Part shown: positions 1 to 8,904 of the stretch, in pieces | How positions within the stretch are numbered: the stretch's first letter is position 1 | How the letters are laid out: every line of letters starts with the position of its first letter | NCBI GenBank assembly: GCA_020205615.1 | Contig: CM035153.1 | Location: 81,667,853 to 81,731,852, forward strand | Length of the DNA: 64,000 nt | Source of the DNA: Panax quinquefolius | Taxonomy: Eukaryota; Streptophyta; Magnoliopsida; Apiales; Araliaceae | Reading direction: 5' to 3' | The notes under the pieces: model-generated | Seen by the model: the letters and a program-made list of their open reading frames with translations, nothing else | The model's database searches: none | Told to the model about the DNA's origin: nothing | Program-made: the position numbers and the translations under genes

Positions 1-573
1 TGAATTGGGAACAACCAACAACTCCAACAGAAGTATGAAGTTTTCTCAGTTTAGCGGGTTATTATCGACAGTTTATAAAAGATTTTTCAAAAATAGCAAC
101 ACCATTAACCAATTTAACTTGAAAGACGGTGAAATACGTCTGGACAGATAAATGTGAGGAAAGCTTACAAGAGTTGAAGAAGCGACTGAGCATGGCTCCA
201 GTGTTATCCTTACCAGATGATACAGGAGGCCTTGTAGTATATAGTGCCGCATCACACAGAGGTTTAGGGTGTGTGTTAATGCAACATGGGAAAGTGATAG
301 CTTATGCATCACGACAACTCAAAGATTATGAGAAGAGGTATCCTACTCATGATTTAGAGTTAGCCGCAGTAGTTTGTATGGGGACATTATTTGTACGGGG
401 AGAAGTCTGAGATATATACAGATCATAAAAGTTTGAGATATATTTTTACACAAAAGGAATTAAATTTAAGGCAAAGACAGTGGTTAGAACTGATAAAGGA
501 TTACGACTGTGAAATCTTATATCATCCCGGTAAAGCCAATGTTGTAGCTGATGCGTTAAGTAGAAATAATTAG
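1..573 (+). pseudogene. Chromovirus pol fragment: end of reverse transcriptase and RNase H (element A)
   Basis: This is the C-terminal part of the reverse transcriptase followed by the RNase H of a Ty3/gypsy polyprotein; the 5' part lies left of the window. The RT thumb/connection (AGYYRQFIKDFSK, about 55-97) leads into the tether and RNase H ([18 protein letters not shown] about 240-294; [17 protein letters not shown] about 416-466; ending in [10 protein letters not shown] at 541-570). The motif set and order match Tekay/Del-type chromoviruses. Stops interrupt the frame near 37 and 121. A deletion/frameshift at about 375-395 moves RNase H from one frame to another (129-410, then 391-573), and the residues expected between AAVV and HYLYGEK are missing. 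The first RNase H aspartate is replaced (YSAAS). It continues directly into the integrase region. Inactive copy. Confidence 0.9.
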
Positions 574-579
574 GAAAAA

Positions 580-1993
580 TTGAATGTATTAACCACCAAT
601 AATAGGTTAATAAAAGACTTTGAAAATTTAAAAATTGAGGTGGAATGTCCAACTACCTCTACCCAAAAATTGTATATTTTAGAAGGAGTTTCATCTCTGC
701 TTAATAAAATTAAAGAGATACAGGAGAAGGATGAAGAATGTCAGAAGTTTAAATCTAATTCAACACATGATAAATATAATAAATTTAGAATGGATACAAA
801 TGGAATAATAAGATATGAAAATAGAATCTGGGTTCCTTTTAAAAGATGAAATTTTGAACGAAGCTCATCATTCTAAATTTTCCATACATCCTGGCAGTAC
901 AAAAATGTATAAGGATTTAAGTCGACGCTTTTGGTGGTCGAACATGAAAAGAGAGATAGTTGAATAGGTAAGTAAATGTCTCACGTGTCAAAGGGTTAAG
1001 GTTGAGCATCAAAAGCCAAGTGGTTTACTTCATCCCTTACCAATTCCTGAGTGGAAGTGGGAACATATAACTATGGATTTTGTTGTTGGTCTTCCAGCTA
1101 CACAAAAGGGCCATAATGCCATTTGGGTAATAGTTGACCGTTTAACAAAATCAGCTCACTTTTTACCTATTAAGATTACTAATAACCTAGATCACCTTGC
1201 CAAACTGTACATCAATGAAATTATATCTAGGTATTCAGTACCTATTTCCATTGTATCAGTTTGAGATCTAAGATTTACTTCTAATTTTTGGAAAAGCCTT
1301 CAGAAACACTTAGGAACACAACTAAGATTAAGTACAACTTATCATCCTCAGACTGATGGACAGAGTGAGAGAGCCATACAAATATTAGAAGATATGCTAA
1401 GAACTTGTATTATAGATTTCAAAGGAAGTTGGGAAGATCAGTTACCCTTAGTTGAATTTTCCTATAACAATAGTTATCATGCTAGCATAGGTATGCCACC
1501 CTATGAAGCTTTATATGGGCGTAAATGTAGAACACCTTTATGTTGGGATGAAGTAGGGGAAAGAAAAATGTTAGGACCTGAGATAATTTAACAAACAACT
1601 GAAACTATTAGAATTATTCGTCAACGATTATAAGCATCTCAAGATCGACAAAGAAAATATGTCGATCCACATCGTCAACAACGAAACTTTAACATAGGAA
1701 GTCACGTATTCTTGAAAGTATCTCCTTGGAAAGGCAAGATAAGTTTTGGCAAGAAAGGAAAATTAAGTCTGAGATTCATTGGACCTTTTGAAATTTTGAG
1801 AAGGGTTAGTGAAGTTGCTTATGAAATAGTACTACCTCCTGAGTTGAATCATATTCATAATGTGTTTCATGTGTCCGTATTACGACCATATAAACCTGAT
1901 TATAAACACGTTATACAATATGAGCCAATCCAAATAGAGGAGGATCTTTCTTATGTAGAAGAACCTGTGCAGATCGTCGACTGTAAAGAATAA
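580..1993 (+). pseudogene. Chromovirus integrase (element A)
   Basis: Integrase inserts the reverse-transcribed DNA into a chromosome. In order: an HHCC zinc-binding region (HHSKFSIHPGSTKMYKDL about 863-918, CLTCQRVK about 978-1001); the DDE core, with the first Asp in MDFVVGLP (1073) and the Glu in [18 protein letters not shown] (about 1351-1404); and the C-terminal GPY/F module (IGPFEILRRVSEVAYEIVLP about 1779-1838, then HNVFHVSVLRPYKPDYKHV). Stops occur at about 964, 1262, 1589 and 1631. The second catalytic Asp is lost: where SDRD-like residues are expected the copy reads SV, a stop, then D. The GPY/F module identifies a Ty3/gypsy integrase, and the chromodomain-like tail that follows makes it a chromovirus. 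Non-functional. Confidence 0.92.
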
Positions 1994-2113
1994 GTCCTGA
2001 GAAATAAAGTGATAGCATCGGTCAAAGTAATTTGGAGGAATCAAAATATTGAAGAAGCTACATGGGAGCTTGAAGATAAAATGCACGAGAATTATCCTCA
2101 ATTATTTACTTAA
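1994..2113 (+). pseudogene. Chromodomain tail of the integrase (element A)
   Basis: After a stop at 1991-1993 the frame stays open to TAA at 2111-2113. It encodes the short C-terminal chromodomain typical of plant chromoviruses: LRNKVIASVKVIWRN, then IEEATWELEDKMHENYPQLF. In this family the domain guides integration toward particular chromatin. It is followed within 50 bp by the polypurine tract and LTR, the expected order. The upstream stop separates it from the integrase, so this copy is dead. Confidence 0.82.
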
Positions 2114-2145
2114 CTTGTACTGTAATTTCGAGGACAAAATTCTTA

Positions 2146-2159
2146 TTAGTGGGGGTGAA
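2146..2159 (+). other. Polypurine tract of element A
   Basis: The purine-rich stretch ttagtgggggtgaa lies immediately 5' of the LTR start, where plus-strand DNA synthesis is primed. The sequence just before it (gaggacaaaattcttatta) is a familiar pre-PPT context in Tekay-type elements. Confidence 0.8.
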
Positions 2160-4813
2160 TGTAAAAACCCAAAACCCTAATAAGACTCGTATGTGTAAAA
2201 TTTCGTTATATAAATAAAATTTCTCCATTCTAAATGTGTTATGTGTTAATATATACTTGGTTTGGCCAATTTCACCAAATAAATTTTTGTCCAAAAAACG
2301 TCGCGCTTGACACCTCGTGCTTAATTTTTTTTTTCCTATAATCGAACTTCTCGGTAAAATTATTTTGACAAGTTGATTTGTCGTGCTTACACTGACAAAA
2401 TGCTTTGTCATGCTTGTTAGGTTTAATGAGAAATTAGGTTAAAAACCCTAGATTAACAAACTCTAAACCTAATTAGCAAAACCTTAACCCTAATTAGATT
2501 ATCTTAACACCTAATCATGATTAGTAAACTTCAATTAGGTACTAATCAACATTACTTAACATTCCTAATTATTAGAACCAAAATCCTAATCAAGATTAAT
2601 GAAGATTAAAGCCTAATTAAGCTATTAAACAAACTTAACTAGCTCACAAGTAGGTTAGGAGTCACCAATTCAAGTTTCAAGGTAGCACATGACATGCTTG
2701 TAACTCCCAAGCATCACAATAGTCATCAGATCAGATCTTTGTGGAGGCAAGTTGCTCAAAAATGACCAAAAAGCCAAGTTGAAGAATTCTATAAATAGGA
2801 ACCTTAGGGCTAAGCAAACTCACGAAATTCCTAAGCCTAGGTACACTTATAAACCTACCAAATCAAGCCTGGGTGATAGCAGCAACAACATCATAAACTA
2901 GAATCAAAAATTATTCAAGAAAAGGTACAAACCCTAGTTCTTAATTAGCTCTATGATCTTATGTTAGATTTGTTGTTTAGATGTTTAGAATTATGTAATA
3001 GTATGTTAGAAAGTATGTTAGATTGGTAGAACGCGTTTTCATAACATCTAGATGCCTTAATTAAGTGTTTTAAGAAATATGGAAATTTTAAAAACTAAGT
3101 CTGACAATCGAATGTTAGTGCCTATAGATTCATATGTGTTTATGTTTTGGTCCGGTAATTGTTAAGCATTTGTAGACTGTTAGTAGGTCTTTAATCTGGA
3201 AAAGAAAATAGGTTCATTTGAACCATAGATTTCAAGTTATAAGCTGTCAAAGTGGGTTGACCGTTCACAGATTGTAGTTTTCTGGGTTACCCAGAAAGCT
3301 CAAAAATAGTTGAACCGGCTACTTTGACCAATCTGTTTAATCGTCTTCTATATTATAATTAAATTATAATAAATGAAATTCAGTCCATATATCAACTTTT
3401 TCAATATTTGGTAAAGTAATTAACACCGAAACCCTATTGAATCTAACCCGATATTATATAAATGTTATAATTGAGTATTGTTATCAATACTAACGTGTTA
3501 GATTTATATATATGAACATTCGTAGGTATTTTTTAACGTTTGAATAGCATAACTTGACTGATCTACGCTCAGGCAAGTTCTTTATCCATAAATCTCTTAT
3601 AAAGCAAATTTCTTAAACATGTTTATTTATTGAACAAGATTTTTATCTTGATATGCTGTTATTATGATATGCTACACCTATAATTGAATTACCTTTTTCT
3701 TGTACAATTATTGTTATAGCTTCAGCATAACTAAGAAATGAATTATTTATTCATATGATAATGTTTATTGAGCATAAACTGTTGAGTTAAACCAAATTGT
3801 TTTGGTAAGACATCTTATACTGAAGTTGGGTATCTCGTAAGGGATTGAAATTTGGTCAATGAATATATTGACATTAATATAGTGTATTTTGAGCACTAGT
3901 AGGATGATATGCATACTCCTAGGATGTTGAATAGGCTGATCCCCTATCTCATATCTGAACAAAATTTCTAAGTCTATGTGACTGACAGAAATAAAGAAAA
4001 TTCCAGAAATGGTTGAAATTAGAAATCCAGAAATGGTACAACTATCAGTCGAAATTTGAATTGTTATATTTCTTTATAAATACAAAACTTGTTGAGCATG
4101 TCATAGCTCACCCTTGCAAATTATTCCCTTTGCAGTTTTAGACGGTAATCCTGGAACATCTGGAGTAGATAAAGGGAAGCGTCCCTACCTAGATTAGATT
4201 ATATTATTGTATGTTTGAATACCTTGTAATAAGAACTCGCTATGAGAATCATGTAATCGAATCTTAATATTATGATATATATATATATAACATCTTTATT
4301 TCCGCAATCGTGTTTTCTTATATACATAGATGTAAAATTAGACTTCTTCAAATCTAGTTGAGATCCTTGGGAACTATTTATCTGAGTGAGGGTATTAATA
4401 GCATGGACTGTTCATGTTGTTATTGATACTCTGGATTTCGGATAGATAGTTACTATCGATACGATAGTATAAATTCATTTGGCTTAGACTATACATCTAG
4501 GTGAGGGTATTGGTAATATAGATATTCTCATGTTATTACCGATACTCAATTTTGGGATAGATAGACTCTAGTCATAGATACAGTTCATATATCCAAGTGA
4601 GGGTATCCAAACACAGTAAAAGTTCTCTTGAGAATTGACATCTGTTATGGGATACTGTGAATTTTGGATCTATGGGAATTATATCTGCTAGTCCATCTAT
4701 TTAATGTAATCTTATGATCAGATACCATGGGTGTATAGATTTAAAAGCATTATGTTGATTTTACAGAACACCATATCGTATACCGTGTGGGAGTATAGAT
4801 ATGGGGCGTTATA
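2160..4813 (+). repeat. LTR of chromovirus element A, shared by two internal regions
   Basis: The LTR begins TGTAAAAACCC directly after the PPT and ends ...GGGGCGTTATA directly before a primer binding site, about 2.65 kb. The terminal CA appears mutated to TA. No gene is visible inside. The AT-rich centre contains AACCCTA/CTAATTAG-rich stretches (2440-2640), and near the 3' end the motif AGCTCACCCTTGC (about 4109) recurs, inverted, in the LTRs of elements B and G. Because a PPT lies on its left and a PBS on its right, this LTR is at once the 3' LTR of the left internal region and the 5' LTR of the right one. Confidence 0.85.
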
Positions 4814-4815
4814 AT

Positions 4816-4836
4816 TTTGGTATCAAAGCTTTAAGG
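4816..4836 (+). other. Primer binding site (tRNA-Met type) after LTR A
   Basis: TTTTGGTATCAAAGCTTTAAGG follows the LTR end at once. It resembles the TGGTATCAGAGC primer binding site complementary to initiator tRNA-Met that is standard in Tekay/Del chromoviruses. One base differs from the usual core. Confidence 0.8.
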
Positions 4837-4979
4837 CTATAGATATAAGGAAGAGAATTCTTAGTATATAGTCTTCGAGTCCGTAAAAAAATTTTTAAAA
4901 AATTACATTTAAAATATAACATTAAAACTATTATATTGTGTAAATTTCTATATAGTATTAAAGGAGTTTTCTTTTATAG

Positions 4980-5264
4980 ATGGCCAACTCCAATGCTGAG
5001 GAAATGGTAATAGCCAATAATCCACCCCAAATAGAGTCATACATAGCCAGTGATGCAGAAGATGAGGAATTACTTCATGATCAACAACTGTTAGATGTTG
5101 AGGAAGAGGAGGATCCAGTGGTAGGACAATTAATGAGAATAGAAGAGCATGATGAGGCAATGGCATCACTGTTGAGAACAACAGAACATAAGGGTAATAA
5201 AATGAGGTTTTGGGCTGATATAGCTGAGGGAATGCTACAGCATGAGAGGGGACATAGTCAATGA
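4980..5264 (+). pseudogene. Leader/Gag N-terminal fragment of a second element-A copy
   Basis: A 94-codon ORF starts about 145 bp after the PBS, where Gag is expected. It begins MANSNAEEMVIANN and is strongly acidic (runs such as DEELL and EEEEDPV). It contains no zinc knuckle or other named domain, so its assignment to Gag rests on position. After TGA at 5262-5264 a further 76 bp remain before the sequence switches at 5340/5341 into the inverted LTR remnant of element B. The rest of this internal region is missing. Confidence 0.55.
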
Positions 5265-5340
5265 CTAAAAGTACAACTGCACCATGCAAAGAGGGGCAGA
5301 ACGGATATTCAGTCAAGGCTTCTTAAAACATCTCTGGGTG

Positions 5341-5662
5341 TTACTGTACTTTTACTACCGAGTAGTTCAACAGTATTAACGGTAAAACTTCTGCTGTTAT
5401 TTTCATAAAAAATATTTTTGTCGGTTTCTCAATCCGACAATAATTCTGTTGTGGGGTCCTCCAATGATTGTGTCGTTGTACGAATATTCCCTGCTAAAAC
5501 GAATATTCGTCGACCAATCGAATATAATATAACAACTTGCATACTTTGCAGAATTTATAAATACTACTCACAACTATAACATTATAACAAATTCATTCCA
5601 TAATATTAAAAAAAATATTTCGAGAAATTTAAATCTTTATTCATAAAATCTGGGGTCTCACA
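5341..5662 (-). repeat. Truncated 3' LTR of element B
   Basis: The sequence from ttactgtacttttactaccg to ctggggtctcaca matches 11514-11835 with scattered differences and the same overall length. On the minus strand it starts TGTGAGACCCC next to the PPT. The remaining about 2.6 kb of LTR is absent; the sequence is joined instead to the element-A Gag fragment at 5340/5341. Confidence 0.9.
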
Positions 5663-5678
5663 ATCTCCCCTCCTTATG
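5663..5678 (-). other. Polypurine tract of element B
   Basis: On the minus strand ATAAGGAGGGGAGAT directly precedes the TGTGAGACC start of the LTR, the expected position for plus-strand priming. It lies just after the chromodomain tail. Confidence 0.8.
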
Positions 5679-5689
5679 AAATTTCGCCC

Positions 5690-5835
5690 TTGAAATTTAC
5701 GTACGTACCTGGTACGCCGAAGAGGTGAGGATACCTTGACTTTATTTCATATTCCAACTCTTTAGGTATAACCTTGAATACCTTTATCGTCGAAAACATC
5801 TCACATTGCATATGTGCATGCTCGATGTCCTCCGA
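5690..5835 (-). pseudogene. Chromodomain tail remnant (element B)
   Basis: On the minus strand the translation reads FSTIKVFKVIPKELEYEIKS followed by RYPHLF, matching the end of a plant chromovirus chromodomain. The usual Trp of the TWE motif is lost (PKELEYEIK). It is separated from the integrase C-terminus by about 500 bp of unrelated sequence. Confidence 0.65.
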
Positions 5836-6335
5836 TTACCTTTGAATGCACATCAGTCCCTAAAATAGCCCTTTTAGGAGTTGATAACGACCTCAAATCT
5901 CAATACATAAAGAATTAAGGTTATAGGTCTACTCGTTATCTTTCCGAATCATCCTGAATCACCTCAATCGGAGTTTGTATGAAAAAGTTATGCCTGGTTT
6001 ACTAAAGGACGTCCAGACAAATTTTGGTTTAACACTTGACCAGCGCCTAGGCGCCCAGATTTGGCCTTGGGCAAGCACCTAGGTGCCCAAGAGCAGAATC
6101 TAAGTACCGAGCCTAGCGCCTAGGAGCTCGACCCTTGGCACTTAACCCCAATTTTCCAGATTTTGCAACTTTTGGAACACATACTTCAAATCTTCATAAC
6201 TTCTTCGTCCGTTATCGAAATTAGTCCGTTTTCGAGGCTATGGAAAGCTTGTAACATGCTCTATAAAACCCCCATGATTTCATAATTTTTCATCTTCATT
6301 AATTATTCCGAAATTTAGCTCCAAAGTCCCCCAAG
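5836..6335. repeat. Unassigned about 0.5 kb insertion with GCGCCTAGGCGC motifs
   Basis: This stretch separates the integrase C-terminus from the chromodomain tail of element B and fits neither. It carries several variants of a palindromic CTAGG motif (gcgcctaggcgcc near 6045, cacctaggtgcc near 6077, cgcctaggagc near 6116). Its AT-rich flank resembles LTR sequence. I see no ORF, terminal repeats or target duplication. It may be an LTR fragment of another family. Confidence 0.4.
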
Positions 6336-6470
6336 ACTAAGTTTTTACTAACAACGATACGTGAAAAACTTTATGAACACGCGACATACTTGGCGGTAAA
6401 ACAAGTCTATAGGCCATAGATCCTACTCGATCGAGGATTTCAAATGGGCCAATTAAATCGAGGGTTGAGA
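6336..6470 (-). pseudogene. Integrase GPY/F C-terminus remnant (element B)
   Basis: On the minus strand the translation reads [20 protein letters not shown] then [20 protein letters not shown], the GPY/F module at the end of Ty3/gypsy integrases. The zinc-binding and catalytic parts that should precede it are gone. About 170 bp of decayed pol (6470-6640) joins it directly to the end of RNase H. Confidence 0.75.
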
Positions 6471-6639
6471 TTTCCTCTCTTCATCGATTCTTGCTTCTAG
6501 AATAACGCCCTCTTGAACCTTCTTCTTCACATTCATCAGCTCCAGGTGTGTAGCTTGAGCGACCTTTAACTCTATCTATTAGATTCGATTCTACTCGTAT
6601 ATTTGATATCACGACGTGGGTCCCTAGATTCTTTTACTC

Positions 6640-6905
6640 TATCTTCATCATTTGTAAGTTATACGAAATGGGTTTTTGTGTTAACAACGTCACACTCGTA
6701 ACCGCATACGATCTTCTACTCAACGCGTCCGCTACCACGATCGCTCTGCCACGATGATATTGAATGGTATGGTCATAATCTTCAACAGCTCGAGCAAACG
6801 TCTTTGGTGCATTATACGTTCGTTTTGGTTGAAGAAATATTTAAGGGTTTTAGAAATGGGCTTTGTACTAGGGTCAATACAAAATTCGATTTCACGCTCT
6901 AGGGT
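6640..6905 (-). pseudogene. Pol remnant: pre-RT segment fused to end of RNase H (element B)
   Basis: On the minus strand EREIEFCIDPSTKPISK, the segment that normally opens the RT, runs straight into LKYFFNQNE, LLELLKDYDHTIQYHRGRA and [10 protein letters not shown], the end of RNase H. The RT core and most of RNase H are missing from between them, so a deletion of roughly 1.2 kb is inferred near 6845. The RT active-site motif is absent from this element. Confidence 0.75.
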
Positions 6906-7104
6906 TAGGCTAAGAAGTCTTCAAGAATACGTTAGAAAATTTATTAACAATAGAAATATCATTCAAAACTGTGACTCTCATCCATAACTTGGATAGTACA
7001 TCACATTGATATCTATCAACTTGCCTTCGTCATTCACGGCGTCGCTTACAGAAAGTCTGACTTCGGTGCATTCCGCACAAGGAAGTCAACAACGAAAGGA
7101 TCGG

Positions 7105-7500
7105 GGCTCATTACTTATGGCTTGATATGACAATGATTGACTTTAGTGGTTTGGTTGCTTGAATTCGTATAACAGGTTGGTTAAAAATATGAAAGCTAAC
7201 AACCTTACGAAAAGCATGATGAGTAGTTAACCAATCGATTTCTAAAATCACATCAAAGGCAAGTGTTTTCAAAGAGATAAGATCGACAGGTAACATGAAA
7301 GTGTCGATTTGAATCAAACAAGATTAATAAACAGTGGAGGTAACAAAGGTTTCTGCTAATGAAGTTTCAACCAATAAGTCAAAGTCCAACTTCTATTGAG
7401 TTAAATTTAAACGTTGAGCGCAAGCAAGAGAGATAAAAGAATGGGTAGAACCGGTATCTAATAAGGTATAGGCTTCGCAAGAATTTATAATTAACTAACC
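7105..7500 (-). pseudogene. Aspartic protease (element B)
   Basis: The retroviral-type protease matures the Gag-Pol polyprotein. On the minus strand the active-site motif LLDTGSTHSFIS is at about 7435-7470. The region around 7235 reads FDVILEIDWLTTHHA, corresponding to the VILGMDWL-type motif near the end of chromovirus proteases. A longer open stretch covers 7111-7317. Stops lie upstream (near 7495) and between the two motifs. It follows the Gag zinc knuckles directly. Confidence 0.8.
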
Positions 7501-7599
7501 CGTGCTAACTTCGTTCGGGTTACTCGCTTTTTGAGGAGTCACAAAAAACGTTCTCCCTTGCACTACCGGCTTTTACTTTTCTGGGATGGTCTTTGGTGC

Positions 7600-8717
7600 C
7601 TCCATCCTAGCTGAACTTGTCTTCGGTGAATGACAAAATCGGGCTAGGTGACCTTCTCTTCCACAATTATAACATGCTTTGGACAGCATCGCGCAGTTTA
7701 GATTGATGTGTCCCTCCCCTTGGCATTTGAAGCATATGATAGGTGGTCGTTCTCCTTCCTTAACAACGGGTGCTGGTGCTGACGTCTTTCCATCATTGTT
7801 GAATTTTCTCTTCTTGAAATGTCCATTCTTATTGTTTTGGCCATGATTACCATCGAAGTGGTCACCATTTCTGGCATGTTGATTCCCTCCACGCTTATTG
7901 TCACCGCTTCGATGATCGCTATCAACTCGGTATTATCATTTTGTCACCGCTCTCTTTTTGGTTGGGTTGACTCATTATCGCTACCCAATAATCGAGCCCT
8001 ATTAACAACATCCGAATACAAACACAGTTTATGAGAGATAAGATATTGACGTATCTCGGGTTTCAAACCTCTTAGAAACATTCGCGTCATTCTCTCCTCA
8101 TTATCAACCAAATGGGTCGCAAACCGGGACAACTCGGCAAACTTGGCTTCATACTGCGACACGGTAATGTTTTTTTGCTCCAGCTTGATGAACTCTACCT
8201 CTTTCATATGACGAATATTTTCGGGAAAGTACTTGTCGTTGAACAATTCTTAGAACTTCTCCCAAGTCATCTTCAGTGCGGCAGGTTGAGTACGTTTTAC
8301 AGATTCCCACCAGTAATCTGCCTCTGCACGCAACATGAAGGTGGAAAAGGGAACTTTTTGCTCCTCGAAGCAATCTAAGACATCAAATATCTTGCAAATC
8401 TTCTTTATCCACGTCTCCGCCTTAAGTGGTTTTGGCTCTCCAAAAAACTCTGGTGGTCCCAGTTCCTTGAACTGCTTAGCAGTGACCAATCGTGGGTTGC
8501 CATTGTTTCCACCTATATTTTGAACATGCGTCTCTCTTACCTGATGTTGCATGAATTGCATAAAGCCTCTGAACATCCCATCGTTCATCATCTGATCGGT
8601 GTTGTTATTTACCTGAGGATTATTGCCTTCCTGTTGCACATTATCCTGGGTATTAATCGTTGGTGACTCAACGATCTCATGTGCTTCATTGTTAATCTCA
8701 ACATTTTCAGATGCCAT
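7600..8717 (-). pseudogene. Gag with two CCHC zinc knuckles (element B)
   Basis: Gag forms the virus-like particle and binds RNA. I place the start at MASENVEINNEAHE (8717), about 170 bp after the PBS; an upstream in-frame Met at 8735 is also open. The retrotransposon capsid region includes FGEPKPLKAETWIKKICKIF, YWWESVKRTQPAA and, after a stop at about 8247, FNDKYFPENIRHMKEVEF and LRGLKPEIRQYL. A second stop lies near 7943. Two consecutive knuckles of the form C-x2-C-x4-H-x4-C follow: CFKCQGEGHINLNC (about 7690-7735) and CYNCGREGHLARFC (about 7635-7680). Two knuckles rather than one are notable. The frame runs into the protease. Confidence 0.88.
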
Positions 8718-8886
8718 TTTCAAATACTGCCACAAAACAAGGGTTAATTAACATATCACATATTATCCCTATACTCTGACCGACCAATTAAAAACCAAAC
8801 AAACTTAGGTAGGTCATACTAGCGAAGGAATTCCCCTTCTCTCTCCTCCTAGTTCTTGTCTCACATCTCAGCCAGGGATCATATCC

Positions 8887-8904
8887 CTAAGCTTTGATAC
8901 CAAC
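8887..8904 (-). other. Primer binding site of element B
   Basis: Immediately downstream of the 5' LTR on the minus strand, GTTGGTATCAAAGCTTAGG resembles the tRNA-Met-type site of Tekay-type elements and is nearly the same as the site of element A. Confidence 0.82.

Noticed and set aside
4980..5264. A host gene encoding a small acidic protein
   Set aside because: It sits a short distance after a PBS, where Gag begins in chromoviruses, and has no upstream promoter or downstream gene structure that I can see.
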